The translations under genes and the position numbers were made by a program. Shown here piece after piece: positions 18,761 to 26,555 of a DNA stretch of 64,000 nt. The stretch lies in the NCBI RefSeq assembly GCF_000092365.1, contig NC_014218.1:1240001-1304000 (forward strand), in the 5' to 3' direction. Under the pieces are notes generated by a model. It was not told the DNA's origin and did no database searches. It saw only the letters and a list, made by a program, of their open reading frames with translations. The DNA is from Arcanobacterium haemolyticum DSM 20595 (lineage in GTDB: Bacteria; Actinomycetota; Actinomycetes; Actinomycetales; Actinomycetaceae). Positions within the stretch are counted from its first letter, which is position 1. Every line of letters begins with the position of its first letter.

Positions 18761-20329
18761 TTAGAACATCAAGATGAGCGATACGAGCACGATTTTCACG
18801 ATCATTCCGAGCGCAAAAAGTGCCGCGTAGCCGCTTTCGATTCGTTCATCGTTTACTTTCGAGGATGCAAAAGCCAAAATTGCTGGCTGGCCGAGGATAC
18901 CGGCCATTGCTCCAGCGGTGCGTGGAGCGGAGAGGCCAAGTAGTTTTCCGGCAAGGGCGGTGAGGACGACGACGACGATCGCGACAACTGCACCCAGCAC
19001 GATGCCCTTGCCGCCTTGAGCTGTAAATGCGGTGTTGGTGAAGGCGGGACCGGAGGCGATACCGACAGCGGCTAAGAATAGGAGCAAGCCGAGTTGGCGG
19101 ATGGTGAGGTTCGCTGATAACGGGAGTTGCCACACGAGTGGGCCTGTGCGTTGCAGGTAACCAAGGATCATGCCAACAAGTAGCGGGCCGGCCGCAGCGC
19201 CAAGGCTGAATGATGAACCGCCGGGTAGAGAGATTTGGATCATGCCAAGCAAGAGTCCTGCAACAAGGCCAAGGCCGAGGCCAATGGCATCTACTTCTGA
19301 GATTTTGCGCTGCGAGTTTCCGAAGTAGTTAACAATGGCTTCTTCTTCAGGACGTGGATATACAATAGCGATCCGATCACCTAACTCCAGGCGTAGATCA
19401 TCGGCGGCTAGGAGCTCCAGATCTCCACGATTTACACGTGTGATCATCGCACCGAAGTGTGCAGGAAGGTTTAGTGAAGCAATCGATCTCCCAGCAAGTT
19501 CTTTGCGGGATACAACAAAGCTACGGAAACCAACGATGGAACGATCATCAGCTAGGTGTTCATCAACTTCAGTTCCTACGGCGTCAACTGCAGCTGTAAC
19601 ATCTTCTTCTAGGCCAACGATCACAACACGATCGCCTGGGAGGAGCACTTCTCCTGGGCTTACAACACGTTGATCGTCACCGCGGCGCAGGTAGGACATC
19701 CGAATCCGTTCTTCTTGCCATCCTGGAACGCGGCGGATTTCGCATCGCTTTTCTACGTTTGCCGTAACTGCTGCCAAATGTTTGCCGGCAAGTGATTCGG
19801 TGTCGTTTATGCCTTTCCATGGACGCCCGACAATCAACGCCACGAAGATAATGCCAAAAATAACGCCCATCGGGTACGCCAGCGAATAACCCACGGCTGG
19901 AGCTTCATTTCCTGTTGCTGCACTGGCTGCGGCCAAGGCTGGCGTGTTTGTGGTTGAACCGGCAAAAATACCTACCGAAAAATCGGGTTTAAAGCCGAGC
20001 GCGATCCCACCAAAGATGGTGACGAATGCGCCAACGATAAGCACTCCGATCGATGCGATCATCAGTTTTGATTGCCGAACCAGATCAGAGAAGAACGTTT
20101 GCCCGGCACTCAAGCCCACGGTGTAGACGAAGAGGGCGAGCCCTAGGTTCTGGATCATGCCCATCTTATCTGCCATATCTGGAACTGTATTGCCGATTGC
20201 GAGCCCCACAAAAAGTGCGCCTGCTGCCCCTAATCGAAGTGGCCCGAACGGAATAACGCCAACGATGGCGCCAAGAGCTACCACTAAAAATATTGTGAGT
20301 AAGGGAGAACCAAGTAGCAGGTCAGTCAC
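18761..20329 (-). CDS. AspT/YidE/YbjL-family transporter with two TrkA-C domains
   Basis: 522 residues in the duplication layout of this family: an N-terminal block of about five membrane segments (1-170), two cytoplasmic RCK_C/TrkA-C domains (about 200-365, with LLPGDRVVIVG and LGDRIAIVYPRP), and a second block of about five segments (370-522). Members include aspartate:alanine antiporter AspT and putative anion or amino-acid exporters. The substrate is not deducible; no aspartate decarboxylase gene is near. GTG start at 20329. Divergent from the esterase gene. Confidence 0.9.
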   Translation of the reverse strand: MTDLLLGSPLLTIFLVVALGAIVGVIPFGPLRLGAAGALFVGLAIGNTVPDMADKMGMIQNLGLALFVYTVGLSAGQTFFSDLVRQSKLMIASIGVLIVGAFVTIFGGIALGFKPDFSVGIFAGSTTNTPALAAASAATGNEAPAVGYSLAYPMGVIFGIIFVALIVGRPWKGINDTESLAGKHLAAVTANVEKRCEIRRVPGWQEERIRMSYLRRGDDQRVVSPGEVLLPGDRVVIVGLEEDVTAAVDAVGTEVDEHLADDRSIVGFRSFVVSRKELAGRSIASLNLPAHFGAMITRVNRGDLELLAADDLRLELGDRIAIVYPRPEEEAIVNYFGNSQRKISEVDAIGLGLGLVAGLLLGMIQISLPGGSSFSLGAAAGPLLVGMILGYLQRTGPLVWQLPLSANLTIRQLGLLLFLAAVGIASGPAFTNTAFTAQGGKGIVLGAVVAIVVVVLTALAGKLLGLSAPRTAGAMAGILGQPAILAFASSKVNDERIESGYAALFALGMIVKIVLVSLILMF

Positions 20330-20417
20330 AGCATGAACCTTTCAAAAGCGCTATGTACCACATATTTTTTACCGGCACATCAAGAATTTTATCAAGAAAC
20401 TTTGAGACAATTCATTT

Positions 20418-21692
20418 ATGGATTTTCTCAACGATATTGCGCTCATCGGCACAGTACCTGCAATATTTATTTATGTAGTGGCAGCGTTATTGACACTAGC
20501 CGTGGGCGTTCTCACGCTTCGACGAACGAGTGATGGGTCACGTTTAGGCGGCGTTATTGCTGTATGTGTTGGTGGTTTCTTCACGGCACTTGGGTGGGCT
20601 TATTTTTTCGTGTGGCCTCAACCGTATCCGGGGTTAGTTCCGTGGCAAATTTTTGTTGCAGGATTTTCTGCTCTGGTGGCTCTTTTGGGAATCTTTACAG
20701 TAAAAGGGCGAAGGCTATGGCTTGCGATTTTAATGTTGCTAAGTGGCGGTAATACATATCTTGTCGCTAACTTAACGTACGAAGAATATGCTTCTGTCGG
20801 ATCCTTTTTTCCTCAAAATAATACGGTTTCCATGTCGTATGAGCAGTTCCTCGTTCGGAAAACTCCGCCTTCAAACGGTTCGCGCCCCGTAGGAGCGCTC
20901 GTATCTATTCCTTTCCATGGTGCAGAATCTGGACTAAAGGCACGCGATGCTGTGGCTTACATTCCGCCCTCCTACTGGACTAAACCGGAATTGAAACTGC
21001 CAGTTATCGTTCTATTACATGGGAATCCTGGTTCTCCTCAACGTTGGTTTGCTGTAGGAGATGCTGCTATACCAGCGGATCGCTATCAGCGCGAACATCA
21101 TGGTGTTTCTCCAATACTTGTGTCAGTTGACGCAACAGGTTCGTGGACTGGAGATCCTGCATGTGTTGATGGGCCTGAGTTGAAGATGCAAACGTATCTT
21201 GCTCATGATGTTCCGCGTCTGATTAAAGAAAAGCTTCGTGTGGATACAGATCAAAACAAGTGGACGATTGCGGGCTTGAGCTACGGCGGCACCTGCGCTA
21301 TGCAAGTTTTGGCTAATGATCCGCAGTCTTATGGTGGTTTCCTTAACCTTTCCGGTTATGAGGAACCTGCGTTGGGTTCTCGTAAAGAGACTGTTGATAC
21401 GTTCTTCCATGGAAACGTACAGGCGTTTCTTGCAATCAATCCCAAGGACATTTTCGAAAATGCTATCAAGCAACAAGATCCGCGTTTCAACGGGAAGAAA
21501 GCAATCTTTGTGACGGGAGATAGCGACGTCCGGGCTCGTACTGCTCAACGTTTGCTTTCTCGCTTAGCCCAGCAGGCTGGCATGCAAGTGGATTCGCGAG
21601 TAATCCCCGGAAATCATGGGTATGCGACGTGGCGAAAAGGCTTCCGTGAAGCTTTTTCTGATCTTGCACAGTGGGGTGGCTTGGAACCCTAA
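20418..21692 (+). CDS. Membrane-anchored esterase-family alpha/beta hydrolase
   Basis: 424 residues. Four N-terminal membrane segments (about 8-30, 42-64, 72-92, 97-115) precede a putative esterase domain of the esterase D/antigen 85 group. Nucleophile elbow GLSYGGT, oxyanion-region HGNPGSPQRW, and a late catalytic His in PGNHGYATW are visible. The catalytic domain is probably outside the membrane. This resembles actinobacterial proteins of the mycolyltransferase-like esterase family, but mycolic acids are not expected in this lineage, so the substrate is unknown. Confidence 0.88.
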   Translation: MDFLNDIALIGTVPAIFIYVVAALLTLAVGVLTLRRTSDGSRLGGVIAVCVGGFFTALGWAYFFVWPQPYPGLVPWQIFVAGFSALVALLGIFTVKGRRLWLAILMLLSGGNTYLVANLTYEEYASVGSFFPQNNTVSMSYEQFLVRKTPPSNGSRPVGALVSIPFHGAESGLKARDAVAYIPPSYWTKPELKLPVIVLLHGNPGSPQRWFAVGDAAIPADRYQREHHGVSPILVSVDATGSWTGDPACVDGPELKMQTYLAHDVPRLIKEKLRVDTDQNKWTIAGLSYGGTCAMQVLANDPQSYGGFLNLSGYEEPALGSRKETVDTFFHGNVQAFLAINPKDIFENAIKQQDPRFNGKKAIFVTGDSDVRARTAQRLLSRLAQQAGMQVDSRVIPGNHGYATWRKGFREAFSDLAQWGGLEP

Positions 21693-21733
21693 GGCCCCTT
21701 AGAGAGTTAGAAGGCTCACGTGAAGGATCAAGA

Positions 21734-21773
21734 GAATGTTGGGATGGGCAACTTTGTTCCCATCCCAGCATTC
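21734..21773. terminator. Bidirectional hairpin between esterase and dhaM
   Basis: 15-bp arms GAATGTTGGGATGGG and complement with one G-U pair, 10-nt loop, between the two converging genes. Confidence 0.65.
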
Positions 21774-21779
21774 TAGATT

Positions 21780-22499
21780 TCAGTTAGCTTCTCCAAAGCC
21801 CCCAGCAATCAGTTCTTGTAGAGCTGCCAGTGCTTCGTTTGCTTGTGCCCCGTTGGCGCGCAATTCGATTTCATCCCCGCCTTCAGTGCCTAAACCGGCG
21901 ATTTCCATGGGAGATGTGGCCGGCACGGTTTCATCATCGAAGGTCATGGTAATCGTGGCATCGTATTGGGAGGCCAGGTGAACAATCTGAGCGGCTGGCC
22001 GGGCGTGTAACCCTTGCGGGTTCGCTATTCGCACTCGGGTTACCGATTCACCCGCGGGGGCAGGATCGGAGGTTCCCGTGGTTCCTGCCAGTTGTCCAGG
22101 ACCAATATGCTTCAGTTTGGGTTCTAGGGCGTTGCGCGCCTGCCGGCACACATCTGCCACATTCGCCCCGGCCGCAGCCGTGACTATCGCAGAAAGCAAA
22201 CCTTCTACAAACGGTGCCCCAACCAATGCAACGTCATCAGGGTTCCCTAGGAACTCCAACGCCATATCGGAAGACAAAATGGCTGAGCCCAGATCGGTGA
22301 GTACTACCACGCCATCACCGCTATTGGCTTCTTCGATGGCACCCATGATCTTCATGGCGTCCGTGCCCAAACCGCCGCCATCAGTACCAGCTGCAATCGC
22401 GATATGCGGCGGTTCCCCAGCTACCATCTGCAAGGCGAATTCCACGGCCGCCTGTGCCAGATCGTGCGAATGGGATACAACAACAATGCCTACGCTCAT
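21780..22499 (-). CDS. dhaM: Dihydroxyacetone kinase phosphoryl donor DhaM (EIIA-HPr)
   Basis: 239 residues. The N-terminal mannose-type EIIA domain carries the phosphoryl His in VVSHSHDLA (H10), followed by an acidic loop region and then, from about residue 150, an HPr-like domain with NPQGLHARPAAQIV, whose His accepts phosphate from enzyme I. It lacks the EI-like third domain of E. coli DhaM. It passes phosphate from the PTS to ADP bound on DhaL. It overlaps the DhaKL gene by 4 bp, so they are coupled. Enzyme I is not encoded in the window. Confidence 0.93.
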   Translation of the reverse strand: MSVGIVVVSHSHDLAQAAVEFALQMVAGEPPHIAIAAGTDGGGLGTDAMKIMGAIEEANSGDGVVVLTDLGSAILSSDMALEFLGNPDDVALVGAPFVEGLLSAIVTAAAGANVADVCRQARNALEPKLKHIGPGQLAGTTGTSDPAPAGESVTRVRIANPQGLHARPAAQIVHLASQYDATITMTFDDETVPATSPMEIAGLGTEGGDEIELRANGAQANEALAALQELIAGGFGEAN

Positions 22500-24238
22500 G
22501 CGTTTGCCTTTCGTACTACATTTACCAGCGTATCAATCAGAAGAGCAGACGATGCCGCCCCTGGATCCATATGCCCAACGGAGCGTTCGCCCAAGTAGGA
22601 GGCGCGCCCCTTTTTAGCGATCATATCTACGGTTTCATCGCGGCCGGTGAAGGCTGCTTTCTGGGCAGATTCAAGGGTGTCACTGATGGTTGCATCTGCG
22701 AATGCTTCCAGGGTGTCTGCTACCGGGATGAGCACATCGAGCATGGTCTTTTCACCGGCTTCGGCCTTGCCGCGAGCGCGCACCCCATCCACGCCTGCAC
22801 GGAATGCGCGTGCGAGGGTTTCGGAGGTGATTTCATCGACGTCCCCGAGTTCTTGCCCGAAGCGGAGGAAGAAGGTTCCGTAGAGTGGACCGGAGGCGCC
22901 ACCAACGTTGGAGACGAGCGCCATGCCTACGGTTTTGCCAAGGTCTGCGAATGAATCGGGATCGCTTTGGGCCAGCTTTTCCCATGCCACGCCCATTCCG
23001 CGGGCAATGTTTGCTCCGTGATCGGCATCTCCGATTGCGGCATCGAGTTGGGTGAGGGTTTCTTGGTTGTCTTTCATGACTTGAGCTGATTTTTCAATCC
23101 ACCGAACCATCTGCTGTAAGGTGATTCCGTTTCCGGTTTCGGTTCTTTCGCGGTGTGTGTGGACGAGGGTTTCGTGGATGCCGGTAGGCTGTGCTTCTTC
23201 TGCCACGTGTGTTTCAGTGTGCGTAGAGGGCATAGTTTCTTCCACGGTTCCGCGAGCGAGCGCTGGGGTTCGTACAGGTTCGTCCCACAAGCTAATGAGT
23301 TCGTCTGATGCTTTAAGGACCGTGAGGGAGCAGCCGGCCATATCGATAGACGTAATATAGTTTCCAACGAGGTTTCGCACTACTTTCACGCCGCGTTGTG
23401 CGAGGAGACGTTCCACTTCCCCATACATGAGATAGAGTTCGATGAGTGGCGTGGCACCCATGCCGTTGAGCATAACGATCACCTTGGATCCGCTCACGTC
23501 AATATCTGCGCAGATCGATTCGGTGAGTTCTTGCGCGATTTCGTGGGCAGATTTCATGGTGATACGCCGACGGCCGGGTTCGCCGTGTATTCCCACGCCC
23601 ATTTCTATTTCGTTTTCTGGAAGATCGAAACTTGGCGTACCAACAGCAGGTAGCGTAACCGAGGTGAGAGCCACGCCCATGGAGCGCCCGTGGGCAATCA
23701 CGTGTTCTGCGATTTCTTTGACTTCGTCTAGAGTTTTTCCTTGGTTTGCTGCGGCACCGGCTATTTTTTCCACGAGTACTGTAAGGCCCACTCCACGTCT
23801 GCCAGCAGTGAACGACGAATCTTCCACGGCAACATCATCATTGACGACGACGGATTCAACCCTTATGCCTTCCGCCTGTGCGAGTTCTGCGGCCATGGTG
23901 AAGTTCAGGACGTCCCCTGTGTAGTTCTTGATAATCAATAAAACACCTGCCCCGGAATCTACTCCTTTGATGGCGGCATATACTTGATCTGGTGTTGGGG
24001 ATGTGAAGATTTCTCCGGCAACTGCAGCATCCAGCATTCCGTGCCCCACGAATCCGCCATGCAGCGGTTCGTGCCCGGATCCACCGCCAGAGATCAACCC
24101 GACCTTCCCTGTGATTGGGCATTCGGAACGGAAAATCACCCGGGCATCCATATCGATGCGTAGTTCCGGATGTGCAGCAGCCATACCGATAAGGGATTCT
24201 TTGACAACGTTGCTTGGTTCATTTATAAGTTTCTTCAT
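22496..24238 (-). CDS. dhaK: Dihydroxyacetone kinase, DhaK-DhaL fusion
   Basis: 580 residues joining both kinase subunits. DhaK (1-330) contains SGGGSGHEPLH and the substrate-binding His in MGVGIHGEPG, which forms a hemiaminal with dihydroxyacetone. A Thr/His-rich linker (about 335-375) leads to DhaL (376-580) with the nucleotide-site acidic motif AAIGDADHG and GGASGPLYGT. The chain order is that of ATP-dependent kinases, but the adjacent dhaM means the phosphoryl donor is more likely PEP through the PTS. Product is dihydroxyacetone phosphate. The long 5' region to 24445 holds a palindrome. Confidence 0.94.
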   Translation of the reverse strand: MKKLINEPSNVVKESLIGMAAAHPELRIDMDARVIFRSECPITGKVGLISGGGSGHEPLHGGFVGHGMLDAAVAGEIFTSPTPDQVYAAIKGVDSGAGVLLIIKNYTGDVLNFTMAAELAQAEGIRVESVVVNDDVAVEDSSFTAGRRGVGLTVLVEKIAGAAANQGKTLDEVKEIAEHVIAHGRSMGVALTSVTLPAVGTPSFDLPENEIEMGVGIHGEPGRRRITMKSAHEIAQELTESICADIDVSGSKVIVMLNGMGATPLIELYLMYGEVERLLAQRGVKVVRNLVGNYITSIDMAGCSLTVLKASDELISLWDEPVRTPALARGTVEETMPSTHTETHVAEEAQPTGIHETLVHTHRERTETGNGITLQQMVRWIEKSAQVMKDNQETLTQLDAAIGDADHGANIARGMGVAWEKLAQSDPDSFADLGKTVGMALVSNVGGASGPLYGTFFLRFGQELGDVDEITSETLARAFRAGVDGVRARGKAEAGEKTMLDVLIPVADTLEAFADATISDTLESAQKAAFTGRDETVDMIAKKGRASYLGERSVGHMDPGAASSALLIDTLVNVVRKANA

Positions 24239-24334
24239 GGGTCCTTCGTTTCCTCATTAAAACGGTTCACCAAAAGTGGCCTAAATCCTATTATCGCAGG
24301 CATGAAGTTATGCGGGATAGAACTGTTCACCGCT

Positions 24335-24368
24335 AGCCTAACCTACGTTTTTTAATGCAGGTTAGGCT
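24335..24368. promoter_or_regulatory. Inverted repeat resembling iron-box half-sites
   Basis: AGCCTAACCT (24335-24344) and AGGTTAGGCT (24359-24368) around a 14-nt spacer, in the divergent region between dhaK and the AI-2E permease gene. Each arm matches half of the DtxR/IdeR iron box TTAGGTTAGGCTAACCTAA, but the full 19-bp box is not present. It could also be a hairpin. Confidence 0.35.
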
Positions 24369-24444
24369 GCCATGCATCAGTAAGATCAGCACTAGATTAT
24401 TCGAATTTTTAAAGAGATGACCGATTAGTAAAGAGGAGTATGCC

Positions 24445-25575
24445 GTGGAGAAACGCCCATGGGCCCCAATTATTGCGGCGCCTCCGGCGCACCATTCGTC
24501 GGTTGGTGTTCCTTATTGGCTGGTGAAGTTTGGCATCGGTTCGTGGTCTCTCATAGGTATCGGAATTGTTATCAGCGCAATCGTGCTGATCCTCGGTTCT
24601 GTCTATCAAGTGTTTTTGGGTGTGTTCTTAGCGTTCGTGCTCACAGCTGTTCTCCTCCCGGCTGTCAATTGGCTGTCTCATTTTATGCCGCGAGCTCTGG
24701 CAACCGCAGTGGCAGTCATTAGTGGTTTCGCGCTTTTTGGCGGGCTTATCGCCTACGTCGTGTCTTCTATCTTGCATGAATGGAACGATCTAGCTCGGCA
24801 ATTTTCGCACGGTGTAGATAACATCATGAGGTTGCTAACTGATGGCTCCCTGCCGTTTACTTTGGAACGCTCCCAGGTATTCGATGTATTATCAAAAGCC
24901 CTCCAACAGGGCACTCAATATGCACAAAACCATGCCGGTGAGATTGCCCAAACGGTTGCATCAAACGCTAGCCAGGTGGCCATTATCCTCACGATTTTGG
25001 CACTCGCAGTTTTTATCACCGTCTTCCTCCTTGCTTCTGGCGCATCAATGTGGGCATGGTTCATTGCTCTCCTCCCGTCGCGCAAACAAGAACGCGTGAA
25101 TGCGGCAGCAGAAGCTGGCTGGACCGCTTTTTCTGGCTACGCGGCAGGTACCGTGATCATCGCGGTTACCAATGGCGGTCTTTCGTTTATTTTCTTGTGG
25201 CTCTTAGATCTTCCTCTTGCAGCCCCTCTAGCAGTGCTCGTCATGCTTGGTACGTTTGTTCCGCTTGTGGGTGCCCCGATCGCAATGTTTGTGGCTATGT
25301 TCGTGGGGCTAGCAACCGATGGCCTGTCTATGTTTATCATCATCGGCTTAGGGATCGCTGGAATTGGCCAAATAGAAGGGCACCTTCTCCAGCCATTGAT
25401 CATGGGGAAGAAGGTGTCCGTTCACCCGGTTGCCGTAGCCGTTGGTGTTTCAGCTGGTGGCTTCGCGGGTGGGCTGATGGGCGCGGTTATCGCAATCCCA
25501 CTCATCGCAGTGATCTGGTCTGTATTCCGCACGCTCCATAGCCCTGAGATTTCTCCAATCACGATCCCTGAATAA
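24445..25575 (+). CDS. AI-2E transporter family (PerM/YhhT-like) permease
   Basis: 376 residues with about eight membrane segments and the long soluble loop after segment 3 typical of the AI-2E/UPF0118 family. The conserved GLxxxGAPIAMF-like and EGHLLQPLIMGKKVSVHP segments are present. Family members have been linked to AI-2 export, ion antiport or unknown roles, so the name is structural. GTG start at 24445 sits 7 bp after GAGGAG; the ATG 5 bp earlier is out of frame. It abuts the converging nadE stop without a spacer. Confidence 0.88.
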   Translation: MEKRPWAPIIAAPPAHHSSVGVPYWLVKFGIGSWSLIGIGIVISAIVLILGSVYQVFLGVFLAFVLTAVLLPAVNWLSHFMPRALATAVAVISGFALFGGLIAYVVSSILHEWNDLARQFSHGVDNIMRLLTDGSLPFTLERSQVFDVLSKALQQGTQYAQNHAGEIAQTVASNASQVAIILTILALAVFITVFLLASGASMWAWFIALLPSRKQERVNAAAEAGWTAFSGYAAGTVIIAVTNGGLSFIFLWLLDLPLAAPLAVLVMLGTFVPLVGAPIAMFVAMFVGLATDGLSMFIIIGLGIAGIGQIEGHLLQPLIMGKKVSVHPVAVAVGVSAGGFAGGLMGAVIAIPLIAVIWSVFRTLHSPEISPITIPE

Positions 25576-26391
25576 TTATTTCCACCAGGTGTCAGATGGC
25601 TGAACTGGCATGGCGCGCTTGTGCCGTGCTCGCATCCACTTCGTTTCTAGGTTCGCCTGAGCTTCGGCAGAAATCTGGATCCCTTCAAGGAAGTCATCGA
25701 TGTCGTCATAGGTAACACCGAGTTCATCTTCATCCGTGCGTTGCGGCTTGTTATCCAACAGATCAGCGGTTGGGATCTTCTCCCACAAATTCTGTGGTGC
25801 CCCTAGGTATTTAGCGATACTGCGAACTTGGCGCTTGTTTAGGTGTGCAAGTGGAAGAATATCTGCTGCTCCATCACCGAACTTGGTGAAGAATCCGGTG
25901 AGGTTTTCGGCGGCATGATCTGTTCCAATCACCAACAAGCCGTTGTCACCAGCAATTGCGAACTGGGCAATCATGCGCATCCGCGCCTTCACATTTCCTT
26001 TATTAAAATCTGTGAGAGCTTCTCCCATGCTGTTTTTATACGTCGCATGAAATGCGTCTGTTGCATCTTGAATATTTATCGTGATGCACCGATCTGGTTT
26101 AATCCAATCAACCGCAGCCTGAGCTTCGGCTTCATCTGCCTGTACCCCATACGGCAATCGAACCGCAATGAAAGTCGCAGAGTATCCCTCACTCCTCAGC
26201 TTTTCTACGGCTAACTGGGCTAAACGGCCTCCTAACGTGGAGTCAACCCCTCCAGAAATACCTAGGACGAAACCTTTAGTTTTTGTTGCTCGGGCATAAT
26301 CACATAGAAAATTAACCCGCAAAATAACCTCATCACTAGGGATAATATCTGATGCAACGCCTAATGCTTCAATAATCTGCTGTTGGTTCAT
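25576..26391 (-). CDS. nadE: NH3-dependent NAD+ synthetase
   Basis: 271 residues; converts nicotinate adenine dinucleotide to NAD using ATP and ammonia. The P-loop SGGVDST and the downstream IGTDHAAENLTGFFTKFGDG segment are characteristic. There is no glutaminase domain, unlike the large enzyme of mycobacteria, so ammonia is the direct nitrogen donor. The start at 26391 matches family N-termini (MNQQQIIEALGV); the frame is open further upstream through the palindrome at 26421. Divergent from the surface-protein gene. Confidence 0.95.
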   Translation of the reverse strand: MNQQQIIEALGVASDIIPSDEVILRVNFLCDYARATKTKGFVLGISGGVDSTLGGRLAQLAVEKLRSEGYSATFIAVRLPYGVQADEAEAQAAVDWIKPDRCITINIQDATDAFHATYKNSMGEALTDFNKGNVKARMRMIAQFAIAGDNGLLVIGTDHAAENLTGFFTKFGDGAADILPLAHLNKRQVRSIAKYLGAPQNLWEKIPTADLLDNKPQRTDEDELGVTYDDIDDFLEGIQISAEAQANLETKWMRARHKRAMPVQPSDTWWK

Positions 26392-26420
26392 ACTGCACAG
26401 ACTACTCCAATGTGTTCCAC

Positions 26421-26477
26421 AGGACACAATTACTCTATTGCTAATGATTCTCATTAGCAATAGAGTAATTGTGTCCT
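26421..26477. promoter_or_regulatory. 57-bp palindrome with 27-bp perfect arms between divergent genes
   Basis: Arms 26421-26447 and 26451-26477 are perfectly complementary with only TTC at the centre; the centre reads CTAATGA-TTC-TCATTAG. Because nadE (minus, start 26391) and the surface protein (plus, start 26556) diverge here, a terminator role is unlikely. The core resembles Fur/Zur-family operators (AATGA...TCATT), so metal-dependent control is a reasonable hypothesis. Confidence 0.6.
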
Positions 26478-26555
26478 TATACTTAAAGATCCGCACCGGC
26501 AAAATTTTCCGTTGCATATTTGAGTTTATCCACCGCACGAACTAGGAAGTTACAC

